Shown: in pieces, positions 43,573-56,147 of the stretch
Position numbering within the stretch: position 1 is the stretch's first letter
How the letters are laid out: each line of letters opens with the position of its first letter
Assembly (NCBI GenBank): GCA_003415625.1
Contig: PYIU01000005.1
Span: 1,493,001 to 1,557,000, forward strand
Length of the DNA: 64,000 bases
Direction of reading: 5' to 3'
From: Aquanectria penicillioides
Lineage: Eukaryota > Ascomycota > Sordariomycetes > Hypocreales > Nectriaceae
Translations under genes and position numbers: made by a program
The notes under the pieces: generated by a model
Seen by the model: only the letters and a program-made list of their open reading frames with translations
Told to the model about the DNA's origin: nothing
Databases searched by the model: none

Positions 43573-45503
43573 ATGCGGTCATCTGTGACTGCTTGGCTTG
43601 CCCTGCTAGGCGTCATTGCCGGAGCTCCCGCGACTAGAGCTAGTGATGTCAAGAACGTAGCCATCATTGGTAAGTATCCCGGTGTCTCCTTATGGTCACT
43701 CAAGGTCATTATATATGGAGAGCTTCCGAAGATCATGTTGATTTCTCGTGCAACGACTCTTCTCAAGTGGCTCAATTGAAGACAAGATATGAGAGCTGGC
43801 TTATCACCACGACGTTCTATGCAGAACTAACAAGCATCACAATCACAGGAGCCGGTGCTGCGGGTTCTTCGGCAGCCTACCACCTGCAAAAATATGCAGA
43901 GCGGGAAGGCCTTTCCATTAATATAACAATTTTTGAGAGGTCTAACCACGTTGGTGGTCGCAGTCTCACTGTCGACGCCTTCAACGACCCAGCTCAACCC
44001 ATTGAGTTGGGAGCATCCATCTTCGTCACCATCAACCAGATATTGTACAACGCCACAGAGGAGTTCAACATCCCCATAGGCGAGCCATACGAGTCGGAAA
44101 AGGGTGATATCACGGCTATATGGGATGGCAAAAATATCATCTTCGAGACAACTGAAGGCTCCTCATGGTGGTGGGATGTTGCCAAAATGTGGTGGAAGTA
44201 TGGCCTCTCCCCGTACCGAGCGGTCCAACTCGTGAAAGGAGTGGTAGGCAAATTCCTCCAGATGTACGAAGAGCCGAATTTCCCATTCCAGTCCCTTACC
44301 GAAAAGGCATCCGATTTGGGGCTTTTGGAGATTACCGGAATGACTGGAGAGCAGTTCCTTGCTCAAAACAACGTTCGTCCCTGTGCAACATGTATCCAGA
44401 GGATAGACCGCTAATAAGCGTCAGATTGACCCTCGATTCGGTCGGGATATTCTTCAAGCCGCAACCAGAGTCAACTATGCCTCTAACTTGGCCTATATCC
44501 ACGGGCTCGAGACCATGGTATGCAATTAACAATTAATGGATTTTTCGCGCTAATCACTCATCAGGTATCCTTTGCAACTGATGGCGCTGTTTCAGTGAAG
44601 GGTGGAAATTGGAAAATCTTTCAAGCCATGATGGTTGCTAGCAAGGCTACACTATACCGCAATACATCAGTGGACTCCATCTCTGTAGTCGAGAAGAAGA
44701 CCGAGACCACATCACCTAAATATGTCATCTCGACAAAAGATTCTACCGCTGAATCAACCTCCGAGGAATACGCCATTAACTTTGACAACGTCATCGTTGC
44801 GTCTCCATGGCAATTCAGCCATATCAAGGCTGGCGACGGAGTTCTCCAACACACCATTGATGAGATTCCATACACAAAGCTACATGTTACCCTGTTCTCA
44901 TCGCCCCTGAAGCTCGACTCCAAGTTTTTCGGATTGGGGCTCGGAAGGAGGGCGCCTAGCAACGTCTACACGACGCTTGCTGACGAGGATGAGCCTAAGC
45001 CCGGAGCTGATGGCGTCGGTAGCGCTGGGTTCTACTCTGTTAGCACCCTGCACAAGGTGGTTAACCCCAGGACTGGAAAGCAAGAGTATGCATACAAGAT
45101 CTTCTCAGCGGAGCCAGTAACCTCCGAGTTTCTGACCAAGCTCTTCGGTGAGGACGTTCCCGACACATTTGTCACTGAGGAAATCGAAGGATCTGTCAAG
45201 GCTCTTTCTGGTCCAATTTCCTGGTACTATCCTTACTGGTTCTATTCATACCCTCTCGAACTCCCTCGAGTTACTTTCCAGGACCCCATTGTTGGCGATG
45301 GTGTATACTACACCTCTGGTATGGAGAGTTTTATCTCGACCATGGAGACGAGTGCTCTGATGGGCAAGAACGTCGCGAGACTCATCGCAGATGATTTTTC
45401 CGGTATCAAACGAGCCTCCACTAAGCCTGCTGACCCTGAGACTGCCGAGAAGGTAGTCAATGAGGATGAGGCAATTCGGGCACAACGGCCTGAGGAACTT
45501 TAG
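43573..45503 (+). CDS. Prenylcysteine oxidase-like FAD enzyme (PCYOX1 family)
   Basis: Four exons (43573-43669, 43849-44372, 44425-44517, 44565-45503) give 550 aa. The enzyme family cleaves the thioether of farnesyl- or geranylgeranyl-cysteine, the last step in breakdown of prenylated proteins, in a lysosomal or secreted setting. A signal peptide (MRSSVTAWLALLGVIAGAPATRA) is followed by a dinucleotide-binding fold with AIIGAGAAGSSAAYHL, split by intron 1, and NHVGGRSLTVDAF. Later segments IDPRFGRDILQAATRVNYAS and VKGGNWKIFQAMM are typical of the Prenylcys_lyase domain. The C-terminal half (FYSVSTLHKVV, then YYPYWFYSYPLELP and DGVYYTSGMESFISTMETSALMGKNVA) matches the FAD-closing region. Intron 1 is 179 bp; the others are 47-52 bp. 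Confidence 0.88.
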
Positions 45504-46133
45504 TGAGCACAGAGCTAGGACGATCTTTTTTTTTTCTTTTCGATATGTCAACCGCGACTTTCTTCAATATGATCACTGTCGCTATTCCTCAATCATATTG
45601 TTCTCAGTTGAAGTAATACTCAAGTGCTGGTCTTCCTATCAGCAAGCAAGATCCAAGAAAGCCAAGCAGATCCTAAGATTGTGCTTGGTTGTTGGGGAGA
45701 GATGTGTGACCATATTTTGTAAATTGAATATTTGGGTCAAAATCTACTCTCCAAGTTTCTGATGAAGCCTTACTTGATAATGTTGAAGTAATTTCGTTGA
45801 TACCAACAAAGGTGAAATGCCTGTCCCTTCAATCAACATACAATCTTTCGCTTGGCTTCTGTACCCACCCGATCTGAACATGGAGTCCAGCCAATGAGCT
45901 GGCATTAAGACAACCATTTAAGTTTAATATTACTGTTTTTACTGGAGTATTTGTCTTTGCAAAGGTCTTTATCAGTTTTGGTTGATGGTACTCACAAAAC
46001 TAAACAGTTCGGCATCTAGGGAGATTTGTTGATTTGGTGCCTTGGTGACAATTTGTAAAGGTACTTTAAGATCCAGGTCCACAACCCCAACTCTGAAGCA
46101 TAGTTTTATAGTGTACGTTTGTGCAATAAAGCA
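45504..46133. other. A+T-rich spacer
   Basis: 3' flank of the flavoprotein gene, leading into the decayed-gene block. No frame or RNA was recognised. Confidence 0.45.
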
Positions 46134-47198
46134 TTAGTAGAAGGTCGGAAGGAGTACTTTGCTCGATGCAACAAGCCCGAATAACACCCCCAGGCTTGAG
46201 GTGTGACTGGAAGGTAACTTCTTCTGTTCTGAAAGATACGAAGCAGGGTCTGGTTGATATGTCCAAACGGGATCATCAATCAGATTTGTGCAAAGGGATG
46301 TGTCGATTTGAAAAGAATGTCCCACATTTCTTAAGTCCGGGAACTCAAAAAAGCGCTCTTGGTTGTGGCAATACCAAGTATGAACCCCCAGCTTGGTCGA
46401 AACCAGTTGAATTTTGGGGGAAGTTATGGCTGCCATCGAAGGGCTGAAGGTTAATTTGACCAACACTGGCGGATAATTTGGATCGTTCCCATTTGGCTCA
46501 ATGCAGATAGCCCTAGCTTGTGTTGCCGAAGCATTGTGTTGGCCTACGGCACTCGACAAAAAGCGAGGGCGAATCTGTTTTATCTTGGCCATTTCGTATC
46601 GTCTATTTATCGTCGAAATATGTAGCGGTGGATCTTCTGGGGAAAATGGAATGACCCGAATAGGAGTTTTGGTCTGGATGGCTTTTCCAGCATGCTGTGT
46701 TGAAGAGGCCCTGCGAATGATGCCATCGATACTGTATTCTATCTCTGTCACTTTAGGAGCTCAGCCATCCTTTCCCCAAGAGCCTATGCTTGGTGGCAAC
46801 CGTGCATGATGATCTGAACCAGAGTCAGATTCCACTTCATGAGTGCAAGATGGGCGGGAAGTCGAGACGGAATGATGAATTGAAAGGGAATTTTGTAAGT
46901 ACTGTGATGTTCAAAGTGACCAGACAATGGGCAAGCTGAGGAAGAGATGGGCATGTCAAGTTTGAGAAAGTAGTGAATCACTTTATTAGTAATAGTTCCA
47001 TCTTCTCCCTAAACTATTGAGCTTCCTCTCAAGGAGACGCTCACATCCTGAAAGAAGATCTCCTTTCGAGGCGTGATTATCAATTCCCCGGCCAATAAGT
47101 CACCATATGCGTAAATTGTGTAGGTGAAATGATGAAAAAATATTTAATTCAAGCTCTTGATTTTGTTGACTTGCAGGCATCCTGAAGAGTGGACTCAT
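46134..47198 (-). pseudogene. Relic of an arrestin-like (Bul1-type) fungal gene
   Basis: Reading the minus strand downward from a possible start at 47198 (MSPLFRMPASQQNQELELNIF), recognisable arrestin-N segments appear in shifting frames. First comes GDLLAGELIITPRKEIFFQDV with an in-frame TAG soon after, then FLKLDMPI and YKIPFQFIIPSRL. A frame change leads to RLPPSIGSWGKDG, a TGA stop, and APKVTEIEYSIDG. The longest open part (46751-46134) covers SATQARAICIEPNG and a region typical of the middle of these proteins. Such arrestins link transporters to the Rsp5 ubiquitin ligase for endocytosis. At least two stops and two frame changes make a working product unlikely. Family assignment is by remembered pattern. 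Confidence 0.7.
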
Positions 47199-47875
47199 GG
47201 TGTTGAGGTGCTTTGCGCTTTGGCTTTAGGTATGGCGACACCTAAGCAAGCGGTGACCATTGATGGAAAGATATTAGATGGTATAGCAATTCGATAGTAT
47301 TCAGTCCATTCAACATCTCACGAATAATAGACGGAGGAAGACAAATCAGTGGCTCATCGTACAACAGCCCTGGCTGCGTCCAGCGGCTAAGCATAGCATA
47401 TAACTACAAGTGGCATTAGGGTAGCCATACGCCCTAATTACGACAAGATGGTTCAGACAGGGAACCCTTAAATCATCCAACCATAAGAGTTCACCATGAG
47501 TCATACATGCTTCATCACTTTTCTTAGATGTTGCCCGAATGACTAGATCCCATGCATGCTGCCGATACCGACCTAACAGAGACAAAGCACGCAATTCAGC
47601 GCACCTCAGAACTCTAACATCATTCCCACTCCATGCTCAGAATAAGGCTGTTTCAATCAAAGCCTCGAGACACGTTTCATTCCGTATTCTTGTCCATTAT
47701 TAATTCTTGTCAGGGCACGATGCTTCCAAAATTGAATCCTCATCGCGCGTTAATTTGTTTGGAGGCCGGCATCTCCGCCTGTACCTCCCATCGAAAAAGC
47801 CGGTTCTCAATCTCACAATGATATTATCATACTTGGCCATACCTATTTGATATTTCTATACATCGGTGCTTTTCT
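47199..47875. other. Spacer between two gene relics
   Basis: 680 bp of A+T-rich sequence with only short frames. No features were recognised. Confidence 0.4.
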
Positions 47876-49412
47876 TCAATCATTCCGGCTCTCGTCCTTC
47901 AGTTTCTTCTGTGCTTCCCTCCTAAATCCAAGGTACATGCCGATAAATAAGAGCAAGAAAAAGATTGCAAATCCCATGTATCATTTCGCGCCTGTTTTCC
48001 AATTTGACGCATGGAAGGGAGGATATGCTGCAAGTGGAACAAAGGTTGAAAGAGCGTAGGCGACGATTGTGCCAGAAGGAAAGATTACCGCTCGCACCTC
48101 CGGTTGATCTTGTCAGTGTTCGCTTGCTCAGGAACACAATAACATCATAGAGACTCTACGTATATGGTCAGTACAAGATTCTATCGAATTCAGGCATGGA
48201 GCGGACGTACGCTACGACATTGTTCGTGTAATATCCAGCCATATGGGCATGTTGATTATCGGGGCGAACAATTAAGGTGGCCAAGGATGCAATGTTAATT
48301 GCCTGCGTATAAAAGAATTAGCCAACTAAATATTATATTCCATTTAGTAACTTGCTGAGTGGAGCATCAACAAGGGAATTATGGTGCCGAAAAAGTCACT
48401 GAAGCCGCTAAAGAGAAGGCCCGCGACAAATTTGAATAACCTGACCCCCAATCGGGAGGTAGTTCAGCATCGCAACAGGCCTACATTATCGGAAACCTTT
48501 GTGGTTTCTGCAGAAGATATTTAGGAAAGATTACAGGAGTTTGACATACTATTTGGCATTGCCGTCGCTAATTTTCAATGATTTGAGCCACAAGTCAAAG
48601 TAGCTAGCCGGTGTGAAATTTCCACCCAGCGGCCAAGCAACTACTCAGCTTCATCCACTATGTTCCGGGTTAACCTACTTGGTGTGGATGGGATACTAAA
48701 GACAAACAGCGTGTCAAGATACCCCATATCAACAGCTCACAAAGTCAGGTGAGGTGGGACTCTAAACTAGAAGACTATTGTATCACAAACTGACCTCGCA
48801 TCCTGGTGGCCACTTTGATGGCCCAATGTAAGAAATTAAGATGCAAGAGGGTATAGTATAACCATGTATCCAACACTGAGTAAGGAGTTAGTGTTGCCTT
48901 GAAAGAAGGCCTTGAGCTGAACAAGACAGATGTTAGACGAGTGCATCGTACTTGAAGTACGTAGTGAACCAATCGCATTCTGATGCGAATCAGTGCCTTA
49001 TAGACCTTAATATCCTGTGTTACTCTTAACCGTGGCACAGGTAGACCTTTTGGTGTAGCAGTTAAGGGTTATCTCCAATTTTCCGTATCATATCCATTGC
49101 CTTGAATATTCAGGTCTTCCTTCATCCCGGAAACATATGCATTGCTCTGGCTTATAAATTAGTAAAAAACACTCCATAGATTTGTAGATGAAACTCCATA
49201 CGATATTTGTTTGGTCAATGTACTTGAACATGTACCCCAAAAATCCAATTGTTATGAAATGTAAGGCCAGCCGCCATAAGAAGACTCTCTCTCTCCTCTC
49301 ACGGGCCAACATCGTAAATTGGCTGGGTAGTAGCTGTAGATGACAGTTCGGGGTCTGTGCTATCCGAATCCTGACGGTTGGCTGAGTCTCTTTGGGCAAA
49401 TTTGATACTCAT
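47876..49412 (-). pseudogene. Relic of an MFS transporter of the allantoate permease (Dal5) type
   Basis: On the minus strand from an ATG at 49412 (MSIKFAQRDSANRQDSD...QPIYDVGP) an early TGA appears. In another frame ERVFLWRLALHFITIGFLGYMFKYIDQTNI follows, the first membrane helix and loop of Dal5-type permeases. An intron with GTATGG leads to NAYVSGMKEDLNIQGNGYD. Further down, in different frames, are SVGYMVILYP, IGPSKWPPGCEV, LPIGGQVIQIFVAGLFSGF and DNQHAHMAGYYTNNVV. The C-terminal helix and tail are YMGFAIFFLLFIGMYLGF, then RREAQKKLKDE, ending at 47876. The span fits a roughly 500-residue transporter. Multiple stops and frame changes show it is decayed. Confidence 0.72.
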
Positions 49413-50769
49413 TTTCGCGTCTTGTGGTGACATCACCTGGTTAGTTTGATGTAATTTTTTTTCTCACTGCGATGATATGGGATGTCATTCAGTCTTTTCG
49501 AATCCACACCTTTTATTGCCGATGGTTTCTGATAATGAACCCCGTCACCTCAGCCATGCCATGTCATCAGGGGAAGAAGCAAAGACGTGCCCGCACACCT
49601 TAGGCCCCGGAAGGTTGTAAGAATACGGTATAGTCATTTACAGATAGCTAGTAATGGTTTCAACTGGGACTATTGGTCAAAAGTTAACCTCATAAACCTG
49701 GGGTTTGTCATTCTCGTCAAGCCGCCAGTGGCCATGGGACATACTCGAAATTTACGACCTGCTCGAGGTTGAGATCATCTAACACCTATTTATTTATGCA
49801 AAGAAAAATTGGTTCTTCAAATTGCATTGTTTATCATGAAATGAACCAAATTGGCATCTCAGGTTCTGATAGTAGCCCACAACAATTCAGCCCAAGCTCT
49901 CTGCCATACGATATTAGTAGGCATGGTCCGATCAGCAAAACCTCCACCTTCTCTCTACCTTGTATGGCAAGGTACCGATTAAGAGTCATTAATCGAAATC
50001 ATATGTACACAAGCTACAATCGGGATAGGTTCAGGGAGGCATCAGTTTAGTACTGACCCATTTATATGCAAGTTCGCGCTGCCATCATTTCTGCCAAGGC
50101 TAACAACCATTCTCAGGTATTGAGGTGTGTGGCTAGTGCAATCACGCGCCACTCTGGATAAATTGTGGCGAAAACGACCCCTCCTTCTGCGGCACTAGGT
50201 ACCTAGGTACCTAGGTAGGGTGCCTGCCTAGGTACGTACCTGGCCTCTCCGACTGGCCCCGCCCTTCACCCCTCCAACCAAGGCAAGCGCACCTCAGGGT
50301 AAAGTACACAAAAAAGGCAGCAACTGTTGGCGGGTTTGTTATGACGCACCGTAGGTCTGCCGCCTGTGGGCTTAACTTTGCTTCGAACGCTGCTCTCCTG
50401 CTTTGATCGTCCTATTCACAATCCTGTCGCCACCCTACGCCTGACGCTGCGCTGCCTGCTAGACAAAGTAGGTAACCGTAACCCTGCCTTGCATTGGTCC
50501 ATCTTGGCTGGATGTGCCTTCCCGATCTGCCTTCCGTTGTGGCAAAACGTACTCTGTAGATCAGGGTACTTACTGCTGTGTTGATCTTGTGGAAGCATCA
50601 ACGTCATCACTGTCTTCTGACTACTTCCTTTTTTCCTCTCCTGCTCTCCATCTTCTCTCTTCTTTGCTTCTCATACTCGATAAACAGCACGACTGCGATT
50701 GCGACTGCTTGAGCACCGCTCAACTTTACACCACCCTCCTTTCAACCATCGCTCCTTATCATCGCCAGC
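49413..50769. other. Intergenic spacer and VID27 promoter
   Basis: A+T-rich until about 50150, then G+C-rich. It contains the tandem TACCTAGGTACCTAGGTA at 50200-50217 and CCTAGGTACGTACC just after. CT-rich sequence at 50620-50660 probably belongs to the VID27 leader. No coding frame is supported. Confidence 0.5.
50200..50217. repeat. Tandem TACCTAGGTA palindrome
   Basis: Two overlapping copies of the 10-bp palindrome TACCTAGGTA, with a further partial copy at 50227-50240. The same palindrome occurs at 37261-37270, 54069-54078 and 56551-56560, always outside genes. Confidence 0.85.
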
Positions 50770-53487
50770 ATGTTTGTTCTCCGAAATGGTGGGTTTTGAT
50801 GCCCCGCATCACCAAGTCTCTTGCCTATCTCCAAGCCCGTTGCCTTCACCGTGCAGCCAAAGCTGGTTTGATGCAACCAACAAGTTGAGGTTGCCGTTTG
50901 CCTACCAACCCACTCACTCTTCCCTGTCACGTTTTTTTGGGGGGGTTTATCTTGACCTTCTGCCCTCTTTTAACCTTCCTTTGTTGGTTCTCGCATCTGT
51001 CTTCTCTTTTTTTTTTCTCTGTTGCGCCCGCACTCCACCTCCGGAAACACCTACAGCTAACTCATACCCACCACAGTTGGAAAGCTCATCTTCGGCTCAA
51101 GCACCCAAGAAGCATTAATCGAGCTACCTCAGGGTCAACTTTACCTCGTCCGACCGCTGTCGCCGAAGGGTTACTCTGAACTTATCTTCAAAGACTCGGC
51201 CATTCGCATTCGACGAACAAATCAAGACTTCCAGTACCAGCTTGTCGTCCAGCGCGTTTTCGAGGAAGGCGAGGCTGAGCTTCTCGCAGAAGAGGAAGGT
51301 GAAGACGCAGAAATCGACGCTCTTGCTTCTGAAAAAGACGAGAAGACATTTTTGCTCGACGAGGCCCTCCACTTCCGTGTCGAGATCCGACAAGACGGCG
51401 ACAAGGTCTTGGCTTGGAAAGACTTGAGTGGAGATACTGGTGACGTCTACCAATTCGTGTGCGACCCCTCTGTTACCTCGTCCCAAGTCCAGCAGTTCGT
51501 TAGGGCTGCCCAGGAGTGCCAGTACGAGCGCAAATATCGCAAACCGCACACCACAGCTTCGGACGACGATTTGCGACATTTCGAGTTCGAGGAGGAGGAC
51601 CCAATTCCTCCTGCCAGTCCTATCCACAGCCCTACACTCGCTCGTTCCATCGAATCCGTCGACGACATGTTGTCCAAAACTGCTGCCAACTCATCGGCCA
51701 AGAGGGAACCTGCCAGCGTTCCTGAGCAGGAAATCGAGGTGCCTGAATTGACTGGACCAGACGCCGAAAACCCGCCAGAGGCTCTCGAAATCTATGCCGC
51801 ACTTTCCGCCGAGCTGCACCTCTTCGACCCTCAACCAGGCCATTTCGTCTTGGTTGACGATGCGATTTTCGCCACCGTATCAGAAGTTGGCAAGTGGGAA
51901 TACTGGCTACAGATTCAGGGCAAAGAACAAGCTTGGCTCGGGACACCAGTCACTGCCGACTTCAATCCTGTATTTGACTTCGAGTATCTCTCCTTCGTCT
52001 TCAACCATTTCAGCAACGATGGCACTGCGAGATCTTGGTTGCTCCGCTTCAAGGATCAGCCAACCTTGGAGAAATTCCAGGAAGCCATTATGCAGGCTAT
52101 CTGGGAAAAACTCAACGAGACTAAGTGGGCCAAGATTCAAGAAAAAGAGCGTGAATACGTTCTTGACTCCTTTGGTGACTTGACTATGGAGGATGCTCCT
52201 CTCACTGAAGAGGAGGAGGAAGAGGAAGAAGAAGAGGGAGCAGAGCTTGAGGATGATCGCGATCGAGAGGAGGACTATGATTCCGATGAAGATGAGGACA
52301 GCTCTCTGCCCCGGAACGCTGATGGTGAGGTTAACTCACAATTGGCTGTTGGCTACAAGCATGATCGCTCTTTTGTCGTCCGTGGCTCCAAGATTGGCGT
52401 GTTCAAGCACACCGAGAACAACCGTCTACAGTTCTCAACCAACATTTCCAAGGTTACCACACCAAGTGGAAAGCTTATGAACCCCAAGAAGGTCATGTTG
52501 CACAGTGAAGATCGGGATCTTATTCTTCAAAACGAGATCGATCCCAACAAGCTATATCGCATGGATCTCGAATACGGCAAGGTTGTTGACGAATGGAAGA
52601 TTCATGATGATATTCCAGTTGTAACGTTCGCGCCCGAGAATAAGTTTGCCCAGATGACATCTGAGCAGACCTTCCTTGGTGTCTCCAATAATGCCCTCTA
52701 CCGTATTGATCCTCGGTTGTCGGGTAACAAGCTTGTCGATTCGGACATGAAGCAGTATGCTTCCAAGAACGACTTCTCAGCTCTTGCCACTACAGAAAAG
52801 GGCTATATTGCTGTCGCCAGTAATAAGGGAGATATTCGTTTGTTTGATCGCCTAGGAATCCGGGCCAAGACCCAGCTTCCTGCTCTCGGTGATCCGATCA
52901 CTGGTATGGACGTTTCCGCTGATGGTCGATGGATCCTGGGTACCACCCGCAACTACATTCTGCTCGTGGATGCTCAGCAAAAATCAGGGAAAAATGAAGG
53001 AAGGCTTGGGTTTGAGAAGCCTTTCGCTGCAGACTCCAAACCTCATCCTCGTCGCCTGGCCCTTACGCCTGAGCACGTTGCTCAATTCTACCATGAGACT
53101 GGCAAGCCCGTCGAATTCACACCCGCGAAGTTCAACACTGGAGAAGGAACCGAAGAGACGAGCATCATCACTGCCACTGGTCCTTACATCATTGAGTGGA
53201 ATCTGAAGCGAATCCTCAGGGGAATGAAGGCGCCTTACAAAATCAAGAGATACGAGGAGGAAGTCAAGGCTGACGACTTCAAGTTCGGTTCTGATAAGAA
53301 CGTCATTGTTGCACTTCCGAACGAGGTGAACATGGTTGCCAAACAAAGTCTACGAAAGCCCACTCGAGAGAGTATTATCGGCGATCCCCGTCTTAGTGGT
53401 GGACGCCGAGTATCAGGAAGAATTGGAACAATGGAAAGTGGGCGGTACAAGCTTGGAAAGGATGATATTGTCAACGCGCCCTACTAG
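50770..53487 (+). CDS. VID27: Vacuolar import and degradation protein Vid27
   Basis: Two exons (50770-50788 and 51077-53487) flank a 288-bp first intron; the protein is 809 aa. In yeast Vid27 is a cytosolic protein linked to the vacuole import and degradation pathway for gluconeogenic enzymes; its biochemical role is poorly known. The N-terminus MFVLRNVGKLIFGSSTQEAL is typical, and only six codons lie in exon 1. The middle holds a PH-like region (residues about 200-330, with KWEYWLQIQGKEQAWLGTPV), then a long acidic stretch (EEEEEEEEEEGAELEDDRDREEDYDSDEDEDS). The C-terminal VID27 beta-propeller-like domain starts near SQLAVGYKHDRSFVVRGSKIG. It includes NDFSALATTEKGYIAVASNKGDIRLFDRLG and a late GPYIIEWNLKRILRG. 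Length and order match fungal orthologues. Confidence 0.95.
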
Positions 53488-54314
53488 GCCGCACGCACAA
53501 TACAGAGTAACGATGATGCGGTGTGTAATGTGGGGAAATTGAGCGATGACCGAAGAATACCAAAGACCTCATGGCACATGAGGTTTCGACGAGGAGTTTG
53601 CTGGACTTTGAATTCGAATTTTGCCGAGCATGAATTGTGGAGAAACTGTATTGTTTTTGCTTAGATACCAGCCGTGAAGGAATATCTATGTCCCCGCGAA
53701 ATGTTGGGGATTAATCTTGATAGTGCTTCCTTTCCCTAAACTCAATGGTGTCTCCTTTGCTTTTTTTTTTTTCCTTTTTGGCAAGGACATCTGAAGTCTC
53801 CATCCTGAATTGTTTGTAGGAAATGGTGAGAGTAGTTCTACTTGGACACAAGAGTCTTCGGTGGTCAATATTCATAGCAATAGTTAGTCTTAGTTTGTAT
53901 TAACTAGCAGTGGATGCATAGGATAGCCTCGGGAGGTATGCCACTGAATAAGCGATCGAACAAATATCAATTTAAGCGATGTTGGAACTCCGTACATAGC
54001 AATAGTGAATATGTATGATGGTCAAGATTTAGGTTTGCATGTCCTAGTTTTGACACGAGTCACATACCTACCTAGGTATACGCCTAAGGTCACTGAACTG
54101 GGTGAGATGCATCTACGATTCTTGGTTAGGGTTTAATAAGCAGACGGTGACACGTGCGAATGCGAAAATTATTGCGATTGCGCCGTTGCAGTTTTCAAGA
54201 CAAAGCCAAATACCCATACCATGACCGCTGTAATCCTAATCTCATGAGTTCGTCTCTTTCATATCAACACTATGATCCAAATAATCCTCAAGGCACCATC
54301 AGCTAGTTACCTGG
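53488..54314. other. Convergent spacer between VID27 and TPS1
   Basis: 830 bp of mainly A+T-rich 3' flanking sequence of two convergent genes, with a T run at 53760-53772 and a TACCTAGGTA palindrome at 54069-54078. No gene was recognised. Confidence 0.55.
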
Positions 54315-55981
54315 CTATGTGTCACTGGGTTTCACCTCGGCGGGTTCCTCGGTCTGGCCAATACCCAACACGCTCTCTACCTTCTTTTCGACCTCTTCAG
54401 TGACCTGCTGCACCTTCTGGCCCAGGGATACGACAGCACCAGAGACGTTGCGCAGGGTTTTTGGCTGCGCGTTGTCTGTTGTCAGACGGGTCATCTCATT
54501 AACAAAGCTGGCACCCCACCAGGCGCTAGTGTATTTGAAGACATAACGCTCCAGCTTCTTGTAGTTGGCCTCACGCTGCTCAGGGCTCATGGTTACTGCA
54601 TCATGGAGGGCGTTTGCGAGTTCCTCGGTGTTCCAAGGGTTGACAATAAGACTGCCGTTCAGTGATTGAGCAGCTCCCGTAAACTCACTGAGAATCATGA
54701 CTCCGTGGTTTTCGCGTTGAGTGGCAATGTACTCATAAGAGACGAGGTTCATACCGTCACGTGTCGATGAGACCAAGCAGACATCCGAGACAGCATAGAG
54801 AGCAGTGAGTTCATCGAAAGACACCGACTGGTGGAGAAAGTGAATAGGCATGAATTCGATGGTGCCGAACTTCCCGTTGATACGGCCGACGAGCTCATTA
54901 ACCACCGCGCGGAGGTTTTGGTATTCTTCCACATCTTGTCTTGAAGGAACGGCGACTTGGACAAGCACAATCTTGCCAATCCACTCAGGGTGCTCAGTAA
55001 GGAAGACTTCTAGAGCATGAAGCTTTTGGGGAACACCCTTGATATAATCGAGGCGATCAACGCCAACCACGAGCTTGACACCATCAAACTTGCGGCTGAG
55101 GGCGGCGATTCGTTCCTGGACCTTGGGCTTCTTGAGGCCTTCGACGAACTTTTCTGGGTCGATTCCGATGGGGAAAGCACCAACTGTCACGAATCGGCCA
55201 TTCCAATCAACGCCGTTGGGGGTGGTAGGTGTTTCAAGAATACGAGAGCAACTGCTAAGGAAGTGGCGAGCATAATCGTAGGTGTGGAAGCCGATGAGGT
55301 CACAATCGAGGAGTCCAGTCAATAGAGCTTCTCGGACGGGAAGGATACGGTAGATCTCGCTGCTGGGGAAAGGAGTGTGGAGGAAGAAGCCGATCTTGAC
55401 GTTCTTTTTCGAATCGCCGATCTCCTCGCGAAGCATCTGGGGGAGAAGCATCAAATGGTAGTCATGGACCCATATCAAGTCGCCGTCCTGGACATCTTTG
55501 ATAACGGTCTTGGCGAAGAGACGGTTCACTTCTTGGTATGCGGTCCAGGCGGACTCGTCGAAGGTAATCTCACCGGGGTGGTAATGGAAGAGGGGCCACA
55601 GGATAGAGTCTGCAAAATTCTTCCAGTCAGTTTGGACAAGTACAGAGGGGGATGAATGGGGTTGGGCTTACTCGAGAAACCGTTGTAATGTCGGTCTGCA
55701 AGCTCGTCATCGATGAAGACAGGGTGGGCGCCGTACTCATCCTTGAGACGCTGCTTCATGCCCTCGACCTCGTTATCGGGAACCTCGAGGCCAGGCCAAC
55801 CATACCACTGAAAACTAGTAGTCTTGCTCAGGCCGCTGAGGCCAGTGACAAGGCCGCCCGAGGACATTGAAAACGAGTAACTGCCGTCATCGGAACGCTT
55901 GATAGTGATGGGTAAACGGTTGGAGAGGAGAAGCAGGCGGCCAGGGACGGCCTGGCCCTCATCTTCCACAGTGCCGGGCAT
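54315..55981 (-). CDS. TPS1: Alpha,alpha-trehalose-phosphate synthase (UDP-forming), Tps1
   Basis: Tps1 makes trehalose 6-phosphate from UDP-glucose and glucose 6-phosphate in the cytosol; it is important for stress resistance and control of glycolysis. Two exons (55981-55672, 55609-54315) flank a 62-bp intron; the protein is 534 aa. It belongs to glycosyltransferase family 20. RLLLLSNRLPITI is the N-terminal loop that binds sugar phosphate, followed by SSGGLVTGLSGL. Further segments are FQWYGWPGLEV, WPLFHYHPGEITF, IWVHDYHLMLLPQMLR, VGVDRLDYIKGVPQK (UDP-glucose binding), STRDGMNLVSYEY and LSEFTGAAQSL. The C-terminal 60 residues (VVSLGQKVQQVTEEVEKKVES) go beyond the yeast-type core and look helical. 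The start at 55981 (MPGTVEDEG) is preferred to 56047. Confidence 0.96.
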
Positions 55982-56147
55982 TTTGTCAGAGGGTTGTGTG
56001 AGGGAACTTGAGCTTTGTCTTTGGAGTTTGTTGTCGATTCCCAACAAGGCGGGAAGAGCAGAGGAGGTGGCCTGGGTGTAGAAGAAAGGAGAGAGCTTGG
56101 TCTAGGCGCAACTAGCAGCCTCACAATCGTTGACTCGTGGACTGCGG

